Origin: Trichoderma breve
Taxonomy: Eukaryota > Ascomycota > Sordariomycetes > Hypocreales > Hypocreaceae
Direction of reading: 5' to 3'
DNA: 64,000 bases
Assembly (NCBI RefSeq): GCF_028502605.1
Contig: NC_079232.1
Coordinates: 5,270,001-5,334,000 of the forward strand
The translations under genes and the position numbers were made by a program. This document shows positions 12,957 through 24,950 of the stretch, in pieces. How positions within the stretch are numbered: the first letter of the stretch is position 1; the number at the start of each line of letters is the position of its first letter. The notes beneath the pieces are model-generated. The model was given only the letters and a program-made list of their open reading frames with translations, did not search any database and was not told the DNA's origin.

Positions 12957-13679
12957 TCATCTCAAGGGCTGGCTGCATCTACTCCTCAGCGCCCGAGCAA
13001 CAGCCTCGCCAAACGGCTCAGGGGCCAGCTTCGACGCCGCAACCGGGTTGTGAATCGTGATCCAGAGAGTGCCCCTGATCTCTTTCCCGGCCCCCACGCC
13101 GTTCCGGAAGCCGAGGTCCTCCAGGCTCCGGTATATTGCGCTCTTCAGGCGTCTCTGTGTCAGGGTCCGCACCACAGAGGCAGCTCCAGCACCTGTGATC
13201 ATGATCCAAAGGGGCTCCTGCTGAGATTTCCGGAGATACTTTGCTCGTCTCGCGGCAGCAAGCGGATGGCCCCGGGGATCAAAGAAGCGCAAATCATGCG
13301 GATGGATAATGTGCCGCGGGCTGAAGGCGATGGTTGCGTGATAGGCCTTGGACACGTTCTGCAAGCCAGGACCCGTGGTGAGTCTGCGCGCGGCGCCGTT
13401 GTCAGGCTCTAGGTTGTGCTCGATGAGGAAATTCATGGTTTCGGGGGTCGTCTGGAGCTTGCCGTCGGGCTTGACGAACTTTTTGGCCTCCTCGGGGATG
13501 TAGCGCCTGATGGTGTCTCGGAGGATGGGTTTTCGCTGGAGGGGAGTTGATGCTTGGCGAGGAGTTTTGGTAGATGAGAATCGGGACTGCGTTGGGATAA
13601 GAGATAGAGATGAGATTTGAGTGGGTTTTTTGGTGATGAGATGCCTCAGAGGCAGGGGAAGTTGAGCTACCGCTGTCAT
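12957..13679 (-). CDS. Hypothetical protein, probably mitochondrial
   Basis: A single-exon frame of 240 residues. The first 40 residues are rich in Arg, Lys, Ser and Thr and lack acidic residues (LPLRHLITKKPTQISS...QSRFSSTKTPRQ), which is how a mitochondrial targeting peptide looks. The mature part has a compact C-terminal module (WIMITGAGAASVVRTLTQRRL, then RSLEDLGFRNG, then IRGTLWITIHNPV) that looks like an alternating alpha/beta fold. I do not recognise the family. The start at 13679 is chosen because it gives the presequence. It is divergent to the eIF1A gene across about 1 kb. Confidence 0.7.
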   Translation of the reverse strand: MTAVAQLPLPLRHLITKKPTQISSLSLIPTQSRFSSTKTPRQASTPLQRKPILRDTIRRYIPEEAKKFVKPDGKLQTTPETMNFLIEHNLEPDNGAARRLTTGPGLQNVSKAYHATIAFSPRHIIHPHDLRFFDPRGHPLAAARRAKYLRKSQQEPLWIMITGAGAASVVRTLTQRRLKSAIYRSLEDLGFRNGVGAGKEIRGTLWITIHNPVAASKLAPEPFGEAVARALRSRCSQPLR

Positions 13680-14661
13680 GATGGTGTTGTGATTTGGGTT
13701 GTCATGGAGAAGTTTCCTTTTTCCTCTCTCACTTTTAGTTTTCCAATTTTATAAGCTGATCCAAGTCATTGAAATAAATTGCTTGTAATTTTTTTTCATT
13801 GATATTTTGTAGTCTTGAACTGGAATGTCAAAGTGTTTAGTTACTTGAGCTTCGACGAATCTCACGATGAGCTTCAGTTTCACTTGGGACGTTGCAGAGC
13901 TTGAGTGTGATTATGTAATTCATGTGTGGCGCAAAAAGTGTTGGAAGAAAGGCAAAAGAGCCAAGAAAAAAAATACATATCGCCACCAGTTTTCACCTAC
14001 TAGTAGTAGTTCCTAAGTGCCTGAATGGTACCACACGAAAATGTAAATAAATACACGTACCTCAACGCCACTGTGGATTGTACAGTTGATCAGAGACTTT
14101 TCAGAGAGCAAATGCTGAGGAAAAAGGAGAGGCAGCTAGGATTAATCGATTTATGGGTTGTGTTAATATTATGAATGATCATACAGAGTTATTCCTATAC
14201 TTCCTGATTTGTTCTAACTTTTGGCGAATTCTTTCACGCCTGGCAATATTCAACTTTCAGCCACACTTGCTTAAGGTAGATGCGTAATCTAGGTACCTCG
14301 TGCATATAAACTTTTGCCGGGAGAATGAGTCAAGATCTTTCGCTATTATTACCCAAAGAATGTTATCATTCTAACTAAGTGTCATGAATAGTATAGGTAG
14401 CAAGGCATTCTGACTTCAGTCCTACTTTAGGTACCTCAGCTCTCCAGGGTACTTCTGTTGCATGAATCATAAACAGCAAAGGGCGCTGACGAGTGACTCC
14501 CATCACGTGACTATTGAGTCACCAAAGCCGCATGCGTTTCCTCGACTGCGCCCAAATGCTAATATTTCGCCCCTACATAAGAAATCTGAGAGTCGCCGAC
14601 TTTTTGACCTCCTGCATCCCCCGGTCACCGACACTCCAGATTTCTCGAGCCAACAGTCAAG
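13680..14661. promoter_or_regulatory. AT-rich divergent promoter region (mitochondrial protein / eIF1A)
   Basis: This region of about 980 bp lies between divergent genes. It is clearly richer in A/T than the flanking coding DNA, with runs such as those near 13785 and 13965. A GGTACCTC motif occurs at about 14291 and again near 14429. No gene is supported. Confidence 0.45.
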
Positions 14662-15509
14662 ATGCCCAAGAACAAGGGAAAAGTACGTTTTTCACACCTT
14701 TTTTTTCGCAGGGGAAACAACCACAGGGAACCGGGCGAGAGAAATTAATAAATAAATTAATTCCAAAACAACCCCTCCCCCGCCAAGTTTTTGTGTGGTT
14801 TTTTCCCCCTGACGCGGCGATCGGAGAAAAAAAAACTCCAAATCCTACCTGATGATTTCGAACCAACGGCTAACAGCTCTTCTTTTTTTGCGCATAACAG
14901 GGCGGCAAGAACCGCAGAAGAGGAACCAAGGAGAACGATGACCAGCGCCGAGAGCTGACCTTCAAGGAGGACGGCCAGGAGTATGCCCAAGTCGTGAAGA
15001 TGCTGGGTAACGGCCGACTCGAGGCTATGTGCTTTGACGGCAGCAAGCGTCTCGCCAACGTACGTTTGAAACACCCCTGAAAAGCAACAACACAGAGAGA
15101 GAAAAATCAACACATCACATGCATGACGCTGCTTACGTCGCTCCACCACTCTGCATCGAGAAACAGCGAGAGGAAAAAAAACGCAAGAAAATCGGGCTAA
15201 CCAATACTTCTCGTCGTCTAGATCCGTGGTAAGATGCGCAAGAAGGTCTGGATCAACCAGGGCGACATCATCCTCCTCTCCCTCCGAGACTTCCAGGACG
15301 GCAAGGGCGACGTCATTCTCAAGTACACCTCCGACGAGGCCCGTAATCTCAAGAACCTCGGCGAGCTTCCCGAGAACGCAAAGATCAACGAGACCGACAC
15401 CTACGGCCAGGACGGCGACGACAACGCCGGCTTCGAGTTCGGCGCTGACGAGTCCGAGTCCGAGGACGAGACCGACGACAAGAAGGAGCTCGACATTGAC
15501 GACATTTGA
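14662..15509 (+). CDS. TIF11: Translation initiation factor eIF1A
   Basis: The exons are 14662-14682, 14901-15059 and 15222-15509, giving 155 residues against 153 in yeast. All joins are phase 0. The first exon codes only for MPKNKGK, the typical basic eIF1A start. The second continues [12 protein letters not shown]...[30 protein letters not shown], the start of the OB fold. The third gives [23 protein letters not shown] and the acidic C-terminal tail ending DIDDI. The protein sits in the ribosomal A site, promotes scanning and controls start-codon choice. The introns (218 and 162 bp) are the longest pair in a small gene here, a common trait of fungal translation-factor genes. Confidence 0.97.
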
Positions 15510-16584
15510 GCGCAGCTTCGAGCCGCCTTCCCGGGGAAACAACTTGCGAGGGAAAAGGATCCATCATTATTTTTTCGCCTTTCCTCCTACTCTCTTCACA
15601 TCAATACTCGACAACGCCCCCTTGCCCGTTTTTTTCGCCCCTCCAATTCTGTGCGCTCTAGAGAAGAAGCGGGGGAGCGAACCCAACGAAAACAAAGGGG
15701 CCAGCCTACGCCCTTGGGGATTTGGCACAGCTGTCTTCTCTCTCAAACCTTTCTAGACGTGGTATGATGGAGGGGGCAAGGAAAACTTCAGATCTGCAGA
15801 ATTCAAAAGTTAGCCTTGCTCCCTCCCGGCTGCTGCTCGTTGGGTCCCACGACAGTTATACGGAGTGGAGGTTTTTCGATGGCCGCGGTGGGAGAGACGG
15901 CGCGGCTCGTCACAATGGTGTCTTTTTGTCTTTTCACACGTTCATGTTTTCCATCTATACTAGTACTAGGACTGTTGATACTACATATTTTTTTTTCTTA
16001 TGGTTACGACTACATAATTTTTTTTGGCCACAACTCAAGTCACCTGTGATGAGAAATGATCTTGCCCATATCGTGCGGATATTGCTATGCATGCTTCAAT
16101 TTCTCTCTTGTGCAATCTTTGTTCATATTTCCCATTCTCCCACCTCTTCTCACTAAATCTTCAAGACCTTCCCACCCTATCAAAAAGCAGGAAACTCAAA
16201 ACGTACTTTATGCCACCAAAAACAAACTTGAAGCCAATTAATCTATCGAGTAATGACATCAAAAGGCCTCCCACTCCAGACAACTCCAGACTCCCATACG
16301 GACTTGCCACTCCAAAACACAAGCCATACTTCTCTCTCTGTAGCTTGCGACTTTTAACTGTCCCCTCATTTTGCGACAGACACCGATTGTAAACAATCCC
16401 CACACTGGCACTGCCGTGAGTTGCGAACAGCTTAGTATATAGCCATCGTGATTCCCTCACATGGCTGAGGGATAATGATAGGGAACGTGGGTTTCCCTAT
16501 GCCTCGTTTGTTTTCCCGGCCATCATAGGTATCATGCCGCCTGACGTGCAAATGTCTCTTCTCTTAATACCCCAGGTTTCTCCT
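15510..16584. other. Convergent 3' region between eIF1A and WASP genes
   Basis: About 1.1 kb between convergent stop codons. It is pyrimidine-rich with several T runs and probably holds both 3' UTRs. No gene is supported. Confidence 0.45.
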
Positions 16585-18896
16585 TTACCAGTCATCGTCT
16601 TCCTCTTCATCGTCTATGCGCACAAATGTATTAGTATTCTAGTATTCTTCTCACTGAAAAAAGAATAGAAAAGGCGGAAACTTACCACTCTTGCTGACTT
16701 TATCCTTTCTCTTTTGTAAAGCTGCTGCCAGGGCATTCGCCATGCCACCACCAGCTGCAGGGCTAGGTGCAGCTCCACCGCCCGAACCGGAAGCTCCTCC
16801 AACAGACGCCGCACTGCGGTCGTTGATCTTGCTTCTGTCGACCTTCTTAAGTGATCCAATGCCTCCTGCTTTTTGAATATCTCCAAGGAGAGACACACGC
16901 CCACCATCCGCTTTGGGAAGAGGCGCCGTAGGTCCTGATGAATATCCAGAATCTCGATCTGGCATTGCCGGAGGGGGAGGGGGAGGGGGAGGGACGCCTG
17001 CTGCCGAAGGGAATGGCGGAGGGGGTGGGGGAGGAGGAGCGCTTCCGGCCCCTGGGATTGGCGGGGGACCGGGTGGTGGAGGCGGCGGCGGTGCTGGAGG
17101 TGCACTGCCAGCTCCCGGGATCGGGGGAGGTCCGGGAGGAGGTGGAGGTGGATGCGCAGCGCTGGCGACAGGCATAGGAGGTGGTGGAGGTGGTGGAGGA
17201 GGAGCGCTTCCAGCCCCTGGTGAAGGCAACGGCGGCGGCGGCGGTACCGAGGGAGGAGCGCTGACCGAGGGCAACGGAGGAGGCAATCTTGGTGATGGCA
17301 TCGGCGGAGGCAGAGGAGGAGCTGGAATGCTGCTGGCTACCGGCATGGGAGGAGGGGGCGGCGGTACGTGAATGGCTGCTGGCGGAGGAGGGACTGGCCG
17401 GGCACTCGGAGGTGGCAGTGGAGGAGCGCTCGAAGTTGGTACCTTTGGAGGGAGAGGTGGAGGGAGGGCCACGGGAGCCGGTGCACTGGCATCGCTGCCT
17501 CGAGGAGGAGGCGGAGGAGGGACGGGCCCGCGACTTGGAGGCGCAGGGGCGCGTTGGCCGGTGAATGGAGGCGGGACATTGAACCTGTGATGCTGGTCTT
17601 CGGGCTCGAGAGGCGTTTTGGCGGGTACTCGAGGAGGAGGCGGAGGTCCGGGGACGGACGGAGCAGCAGCAGGCACGGGCTTCTTCCTCTCGACGACTGG
17701 ATGCGCAAACTTGCCTGCGTCGGGCAGGGGTGGCGGAGCGTTGAATCGTGGCCGAGGAGGAGATGGTGCCCTTGGTGGGCTGGGATCACCGTCAACCTTG
17801 CCGCCCGACCGCCGGGGAGCCGGAGGAGGAGGCGGCCCGGCCCTCTTGGCATTGGGTGAACCGGGGATGGGAGAAGCGGCCGCAGGAGCAGACGCAGGCG
17901 GAGGAGGAGGAGGCGCCCTCACGGCATGGCCGTTGGTCGAAGGCGAAGGCAGCGCGGGAGGGGCAGGAGGAGCGGGCGGTGCGGGCGGCGGCGCTGCTGC
18001 TGCCTCTCTGTTCAGCTTGGCCTGTTCTTCTCTGAGGAAGTCGACAATAAACTCCTGGTTGTCCTTAATAAAGTCGTCTGTCAACCCCTTGTCACTGAGA
18101 TCATGGCCGTAATGCTCTCGCCACATGGGATCAAAGGCATCCAAGAGGGCAAACTCAGAACCGCCTCGGCCGTCGTTGAGGCTAACCGAAGAGCCGGAGT
18201 TGTGAGAAAAGCCCGACAGGTTGGAGGTTGTAGTATCCGGCATCATGGAAACCGTTGAATGTCGGTGGAAGATGTTTCCCAGCAGACTGTGTTTTTGGCC
18301 TCCTCCCGCTGCATGGTTGGATCCGCCAAATGGCGTTGCTTTCGTGGCTCGGCTGGCATTCTTTTCTCGCTCGTCCATTTTCTTTTTGAACTGCTTGGCC
18401 TCTTTTTCGTCGACGAAGCTGAGGGCGGCAAGGCATTCCTCCAATTCAAAGGTATGGAAGAAGGTTCGGTCTTGGTTGTAGCTCCATGAATCGAAGATTT
18501 CCTGGTCCCAGATGACCCCGCGGTTGGAGGGCTGTTTCAATTTGCCAAAGCTGTTAACATTATGATCCTTTCAATCTCTCTCTCTCTCTTTCTTCAATCG
18601 CTTGCAGTCGCTTCCCGTCCTTTTTCTGTGGGGGAAAGACTAATAGTGAATGGGTTTGGAGGAGGCAATTCGAGGGTTATTCATACCGAAATATCCACCA
18701 TCTTGAGCCAGTAGGTGTTTCCGACCAAGTCGTTGGCCAGCACAACAGCGCCCTGCAGTCCCGAGTAGGTCCATTTCGAGCGATTGGGGTATGCAACGTA
18801 GAGCTTGGCGACGGCGACGGCCTGGATCTTGTTGGACTGCTTGGGCACGAAGCGCTTGACGGTGTCTTTGTCGTCGTCGTTGAGGATAGAGGGCAT
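16585..18896 (-). CDS. LAS17: Wiskott-Aldrich syndrome protein homologue (Las17/Bee1), actin nucleation promoter
   Basis: The exons are 18896-18687, 18531-16686 and 16613-16585, giving 694 residues. Intron 1 (155 bp) ends at AAACAG so that VDIS joins PSNRGVIWDQE directly, as in the WH1 domain. Intron 2 (72 bp) leads to a 29-bp last exon coding for DDEEEDDDW. The WH1 domain covers about residues 15-130 (KLYVAYPNRSKWTYSGLQGA ... NQDRTFFHTFELEECLAALSF). A long proline-rich region (about 230-590) has many PPPPPP runs for SH3 and profilin binding. A WH2 motif (SLLGDIQKAGGIGSLKKV, about 612-630) binds actin. A second amphipathic helix (MANALAAALQKRKDKVSKS) followed by the acidic tail with terminal Trp is the Arp2/3-binding CA element. 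The likely role is Arp2/3 activation at endocytic actin patches. Glycine-rich frames on the opposite strand are shadows of the proline tract. Confidence 0.95.
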
Positions 18897-19978
18897 GTTG
18901 GCGGTGGAGCCGCTGGAGAGCGGTCGCTGGGACGAAGAGAAGCGGCAAGATCAAGGGGCGAGGAGGACGAGGCGACGCTGGGAGATGGCGGGAAAGCAGA
19001 GGCGAAAAGAGTCGTCGAGGAGCGACTATCGTAGTGTCGTTTTGGCGGCGTGGAAAGAGGGGGAGGGCCTAGATGAGATGGTAGCTTGACCGTCTCCTCT
19101 TTTCGTCTGGCCAGCCAAGGTTGGCGCCCGCTGTCAAAAAGGCAGCAGCTGAGTTCTTAATTAATGACCGGTGCAAGGCCCAGGCAGGCGTGGGCGATGC
19201 CCTCGGGCCGAAAACGCTAAAGATGATGGCTGCTTCTCACGGGGATCGAGTCGGGCGTGCGTCTCCAACGGCGGAGGCATCAAGGGAGGTTTTGCAGAGG
19301 TTTTGCAGGACGAGAGAGAAAGGGAAGAGGGAGAGGTGAGGTTGAGTGAGTGAGCAAATGCGTTTCGGACAAAGGAACCGGAATCCGCAAGGCAAGGCGG
19401 TGGCAGCGGTTCTGGGGGCTCCGCTTCGGGGGGGTCTGTGGAATCCGCAGCGGCTGTACAGGGCACTAATTGCGAGGATACGCACGCACTGGCTCCCTGT
19501 AATTTAGAGCCGGAGGCCCGCGGGGGGGAGGGGAGAGGCGCTAGAATCAGCCAGAATAAGGCTCCAGCGTTCAATCCCTCCATATTCAGTGACTGTTCAA
19601 AGCCGCGCAGTCCCTTGTCGTCATCACGCAGAACAGCACGAGACCAGTTCCTCAGCGCTGACGAACGGATTGATTGATTCCAGAACGGGTCAGAAGCTAT
19701 GGATCGCACTTGGGCTGCATGGGCTGTTTTAATAGGAGACGCAATATGGAGGATACAAGCGCCAAGGCAGACAATATGGGCAAGGCGCTTGATTTGATGG
19801 GAATTTGTAGGTGCTGCATCATGGCTCTTGCATGTACACTTTGCTGTTGCGCGGGTACATGTGCCCGAGGAGAGGTTCACGTCATCAAACAATGGATATC
19901 CAAGTCAAAAATAAGAAGAGAATTAAAATTTATTTATTTAGGGTGTTCATCGTATTGCTGGTATCGGTGTTTATTTGT
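18897..19978. promoter_or_regulatory. Upstream region of the WASP gene
   Basis: About 1.1 kb between the WASP start and the stop of the next minus-strand gene. The first 430 bp are purine-rich on the plus strand (pyrimidine-rich in the direction of WASP transcription), as expected for a fungal 5' leader. No gene is supported. Confidence 0.4.
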
Positions 19979-20238
19979 TTATTTGTTCAGTTCCTCCTTT
20001 CTCGCCTGGCGCTCCTCCTTGGTGCCCTGTTGAGGCGGCATCTGCTGAGAGATGGCCGGGCCGGGATGAGCCTGGTGTGCGGCAAACTTGGGGTCGACGT
20101 TGGAGGACTCGTTAATCGGCTGGATGGAGAATTGCTTCTCGCCCTTTGATACCCGTGTCAGTAATGGGATATAAAATCACAGGATGAATGTTGATGAATA
20201 CATACCTCCTTCTTCTGCTGGTTGTTGCTGGAGTCCAT
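19979..20238 (-). CDS. Small hydrophilic protein of unknown function (65 residues)
   Basis: A two-exon microgene, too short for simple frame scans. Exon 1 is 20238-20206 (MDSSNNQQKKE) and exon 2 is 20143-19979, split by a 62-bp intron (GTATGT...TCAAAG) with phase 0. The product has no hydrophobic stretch and is rich in Gln, Lys, Glu and Pro. It contains a FAAHQAHPGPAI core and a charged TKEERQARKEELNK tail. This composition suits a small soluble, possibly disordered or stress-related protein. I do not recognise a named family. Support comes from the clean intron, the stop directly after the charged helix and the promoter-sized gap to the divergent XPF gene. Confidence 0.6.
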
Positions 20239-20950
20239 GTTGGAGATCTTTGTAATTGTAGGGAGTATCTTTGTATGTGTGTAGTAGCGTCGTAAATGCG
20301 AAATAGCCTTGTGACGAAGCAGAATCATGCAATTTTTTCAAAGTTTAAGAATGAGATTGAAAGATCCAAGTTGGCATCAAACCAGGCTCTGCTATATATA
20401 TGCCCAAAGCGCTTAGCTGAAGCCGGCAAAGCTGCAAGCTTGATCAAGGCGATTGCATCTGGGCGCTGGTGGCGTCGATTGGATGACGTCTCAGTCAACG
20501 TCATGGGCATTCGTTCAAAAGTTGGGTCAAAAAACGGGCTTTAGCAAAGGTCCTACGTGCCACAATGTAAGACAATTTTTTGGGTATCAAGAATTTTATG
20601 GGCTGACACTTGCTGCCGTCAATACTGATTACATGAATATTATTCTCTGCATTATTCCCCGTTGCATGGAAATGGTCATTCTTGCATCAGGCATCTTCGC
20701 TTCATTCCGAGTTGGAAACGGATTAGGTACCAACAATCACAGGCACGTGATCTAAACGGAAAGCGGAGATGCTACAAGCACTGCTAAAAACGGTGGCCCA
20801 CAGCACTAAACGGCAGCACTAAAACAGCTCCGTCTTGTGTTATGTGGAGAGGCACCTTGTTGGTACTGGATGATAACGGAACTTGAACCCATTGTTAGTC
20901 GCCCATGAAACTTCACGCTTCGGCCATGAAGCATCATCACGGCGCCCTGC
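20239..20950. promoter_or_regulatory. Divergent promoter region (small hydrophilic protein / XPF)
   Basis: About 710 bp between divergent starts. A TGACGTCT followed shortly by CAACGTCATG near 20482-20505 looks like paired CRE/ATF-type half sites; this is inference only. No gene is supported. Confidence 0.4.
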
Positions 20951-23866
20951 ATGTCGACCAACAATGCGCCGCAGCCAGTCAAACTCTCGCTGCCTCTGGT
21001 TCGTTTGCCCTGCTGTCTATCAACCTGACCTCGTAACTAATTGAGCCCCAATTAGGAATATCAGCAGCAGCTGTTCCAAGAGCTCCGGTCTGAGGATGAG
21101 CTCGTGATTCTCGCCCGTGGCCTGGGCCAGATGCGCCTTGTCACAAACCTCCTTCACTCTTACGATGCTGCCGGAAGTAACCTCATTGTTCTCGTTGGCT
21201 CGAGTGACCGCGAAAACAATTGGATTGGCGAGGCCCTGGCCGAGCATGCCGCCATCAGTGCGTCCCCCAAAGCACGGGGCTTAACCGTCGTCAACACCGA
21301 CTCCCAGACCGTCGGTGCTAGAGAAAAGATGTATGCGATTGGAGGCATCTTCAGTATCACATCTCGAATCCTCGTGGTCGATCTCCTGACGGGACTGCTA
21401 AATCCCGAGCTCATCACTGGTCTTATTGTCCTTCATGCAGATCGAATCATCGCTACATCTCTAGAGGCATTCATCCTCCGAGTCTACAGGCAGAAGAACA
21501 AGGTTGGCTTTCTCAAAGCCTTTTCAGACAACCCGGATCCGTTCACCACAGGATTCTCACCGTTGACCACCATGATGAGGAATCTATTTCTCAAAAAGGC
21601 GTCCCTTTGGCCAAGATTTCACGTCACGGTGGCTCAGTCCCTCGAAGGCAAGAAAAAGGCCGAGGTCATTGAGCTTGAGGTACCCATGTCGGACTCGATG
21701 AGAGACATTCAGAACGCCATCATGGAGTGCGTCGAGGTCAGCATCCACGAGCTTAAAAAGGGTAACTCGGGCTTGGAAATGGAAGACTGGAACCTAGACA
21801 GTGCCTTGCTCAAGAACTTTGACGTCATGGTTCGTCGCCAATTAGATCCAAACTGGCACCGCGTCAGTTGGAAGACACGCCAGATTGTCAGCGATTTGAC
21901 TATCCTTCGTGGACTTCTCAGCAACATTCTCACTTATGATGCGGTGTCCTTTCTTCAGCACCTTGATACAATACACGCCGCGCACTCCCCTCCGCCCGGA
22001 TCGACCCGGCAATCTCAGTCCCCATGGCTCTTCTTGGATGCCGCCCAGACCATATTCGACGTCGCACGAAGGCGAGTCTACTCTGCCAATCCCAAAAGCG
22101 TATCACAGAGTGGTGAAAACATTGATTCTCTACGTCCCGTTCTGGAGGAACAGCCGAAATGGGGCATCCTCGCAGAGGTTTTGGAAGAAATTGATCGAGA
22201 CCTTTTCTTTGAGCCCAAAGTTCGAGATGACTCTAGCGGAAGCATTTTAATCATGTGCTCGAACACGGATACGTGCCGACAGCTCCGCGACTTCCTTCAG
22301 ACCATGCATGTCAAGCCAAGGGTGGACAAAGATAAGCTTCCCGTGGTGGACGACCCCGAGTTTGAGCGTGAACGCGCCGAGGAAGCTCACAAGCCGTCGG
22401 CAAACTTCATGCTGAGGCGGAGGCTTCGAAACTACTTGAAATGGAAGAGGCAATTTGCGCAGGTCAGCGCCAGCCTGTTCGCTGAGAATCAAAAGGCCCT
22501 CAACAGTGCCACGGATTCGCGGCCGGGACTTCCAGGTAGTGGCAGGGGGGGCAAGGCACCTTCAAACAAAAGGCGGAGAATGCGAGGCGGCGGAAATTCC
22601 ATGATCATGTCCGGGCGTGCCGACAATGGGAGCATTGCCCAATATTTCGAGAAGCCAGGGGAGGTGGCAGATCTAATGGCAGAAGTCCAGATTACGGAAG
22701 AGGAAGCACTCCAGCAGAAGGAGGACATTGCTGCCGATCCGCTAGAGAACATGGAGGACTACTACCAGCTGTACGAGATGCAGGACTTGGTTGTTGTCCA
22801 CTCCTACGACGGAGACCAGGATGAGCACGTGCTGGAGGAGGTCAAGCCACGGTACATCATCATGTACGAGCCTGATGCCGCCTTCATCCGCCGTGTGGAA
22901 GTGTACCGGTCCTCTCATAATGACCGCAACGTCAGAGTATACTTCCTATACTATGGGGGCTCTGTGGAGGAGCAGCGGTACCTGTCCTCGGTCAGAAGAG
23001 AAAAGGATGCCTTCACCAAGCTGATCAAGGAGCGAGCGAGCATGTCGCTGGTCATGACGGTCGACCCGCACGGAGTTGAGGACCCGCAGGAAGCCTTTCT
23101 ACGCACCGTCAACACCCGCATTGCCGGAGGCGGTAAGCTGGCGGCCACGGCGGAGCCGCCGCGGGTCGTCGTCGACGTACGAGAATTCAGGTCCTCGCTG
23201 CCGTCTCTACTGCATGGGCGCTCTATGATAGTGGTGCCGTGCATGCTTACCGTAGGCGACTACATCTTGTCGCCGAACATTTGTGTGGAGCGAAAGTCCA
23301 TCAGCGATCTAATTTCGTCCTTCAAGGACGGCAGGCTGTACAGCCAGGCGGAGACCATGTTTCAGCACTACAAGACTCCCATGCTACTCATCGAATTCGA
23401 CCAGAACAAGTCCTTCACGCTGGAGCCCTTTGCTGACCTTTCCGGCAGCCTCAGCAGCGTTGCTCCTACCAACGTGTCGTCGGATCTCCAATCCAAGCTC
23501 GTGCTGTTGACGCTTGCATTTCCCAAGCTGCGCATCATTTGGTCATCCTCACCGTATGAGACTGCCGAGATATTCGCCTCGCTCAAGACGCTGGAGCACG
23601 AGCCCGATCCAATTGCAGCAGTGCAGGCGGGCCTGGACAAGGACTCCAGGGTTGAGGATCAGGTCTTTAATCAGGAGCCTCAGGAGATGCTGTCCATCGC
23701 ACCGGGCGTGACGCCGCAAAACATCAAGAGCCTCATTCTAGACACGGAGAATATTCGGGAGGTGGCTAACATGACGGAGAAGGAGCTGGAGCCGATAGTG
23801 GGCAGGACATCGGCCAGGCAAATCCATGGGTTTTTTAACAGGAACGTGATGGAAGAGGACGACTAG
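20951..23866 (+). CDS. RAD1: DNA repair structure-specific endonuclease XPF/Rad1
   Basis: The exons are 20951-20998 and 21056-23866 (952 residues). The 57-bp intron has a CTAAT branch site and an ATTAG end. It is needed to give the known N-terminus MSTNNAPQPVKLSLPL-EYQQQLFQELRSEDELVILARGLG. The N-terminal half is the degenerate SF2 helicase-like domain of XPF. The ERCC4 nuclease domain carries VVVDVREF, then GDY (D751) and the catalytic E761-R762-K763-x3-D767 motif (ERKSISD). The C-terminus has tandem helix-hairpin-helix elements (IAPGVTPQNIKSLIL ... REVANMTEKELEPIVG) for DNA binding and pairing with Ercc1/Rad10. The function is 5' incision in nucleotide excision repair and flap removal in recombination. 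All catalytic residues are present. Confidence 0.97.
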
Positions 23867-24070
23867 GGGCTCCCTCCTGAAGGAGCCGGTAACTCCTTCG
23901 ATATTCCCCTTACCTTGGGTGACATTCAAAGACATACTAGGTAGGTAGCATTTTATTTAGGGAAACACTAGCAAGCATTCAAAGTCTGCTATCCAGCATC
24001 TCGTGTCTCAAATATAGAGCTCCTGTGGTTAGGAGTATGTGATAATACCAGAAACTAGAGTAACATATCT

Positions 24071-24165
24071 ATAGTAGCAGATACTAACGATAGTAGCAGA
24101 TACTAACGATAGTAGCAGATACTAACGATAGTAGCAGATACTAACGATAGTAGCAGATACTAGAA
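24071..24165. repeat. 19-bp minisatellite, five copies
   Basis: The unit ATAGTAGCAGATACTAACG repeats head to tail: four identical copies, then a fifth that diverges after the shared ATACTA. Diverged single units occur again at about 25095-25190, and a related array is at 50881-51025. Confidence 0.9.
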
Positions 24166-24275
24166 TAGAGTAATAACGGTAGCTGAATGTACCTAAGCGA
24201 TACGAGTAGATATTTGAAAAGTCAGATATTTACTACCTGCCGGATACCTATCAAGGTATTTTAGGTAAACCTCCA

Positions 24276-24681
24276 GCTCAAGGAGACGTACGGGAAGCAA
24301 CTGGAAGCAGAGGCCGCTGCATGATTAAGTTGCGATACTTCTCCAAGATCTCAGAAGTAGCCTTGTCAGTAAGATGAAAGATGGATCAGTGTTGAGTCTC
24401 GACGGCTTCAAAAGGCCAAACACAAGTCATGCGCGAGTCTTTGAAAGGTCAATCGGGTTGGTGCAGAGAAAAAATTGGTTTCATCGGGATTATCTGTGTC
24501 TCTGTCGTCGTCATCCAACGGGGTGTCATATTGTTCTTGGAGAAAGTCCAAGATGCGGGCGCAATCAATTGCATCACCCACCATAAGGCCAGCAACACTA
24601 CAAGGAGGCTGATTAGCTAAAGACCTCCAGGGCTGTCAGGTAAACCGGGCTCAAGGAGACGTACGGGAAGCAACTGGAAGC
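24276..24681. repeat. Direct repeat pair of 33 identical bases
   Basis: Positions 24276-24308 and 24649-24681 are identical over 33 bp, with weaker similarity on both sides (AGGTAAAC before, GAGGCC after). The copies are 373 bp apart in the same orientation. The repeated word reads on the minus strand as a short Cys/Pro-containing peptide, so this may be a duplicated coding scrap rather than a transposon end. Confidence 0.75.
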
Positions 24682-24950
24682 GGAGGCCACACAGCCTTGG
24701 CAGCGCGTTACTGTGGCGCTGTCAAAATTACAGGCGGGAAGACCCACGCCGTTTACAGATGGTGGCTTCGCAGCCAAACTCTTGGTCCTGTCTTCGTTCG
24801 CAGCATTTTATGCACCAGAGGTGGTCGACAGTAAAAGGACGGCTGCCTCCTGGCGGAACTTCAGCGTTGGTTGGCATGGCTTGCTGCTCTGGAACGGTGT
24901 CTACAGGGGCCTCTTCGTTGGTGTCCGATGCAAATATATGGGAGCAATTA
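24600..24950 (-). pseudogene. Remnant of a cysteine-rich fungal protein
   Basis: On the minus strand a stretch reads as protein (PGGSRPFTVDHLWCIKCCERR). After a stop and frame change it resumes with a C-x2-C segment (CQGCVASASSC). The paired CxxC pattern recalls an uncharacterised family of fungal proteins with zinc-finger-like knuckles. Stops and a shift break the frame, so this is at most a fragment. The identification rests on pattern only. Confidence 0.3.

Noticed and set aside
16913..18112. Long glycine-rich and arginine-rich plus-strand frames
   Set aside because: They are the reverse reading of the proline-rich region of the WASP gene, whose splicing, WH1, WH2 and acidic end are clear.
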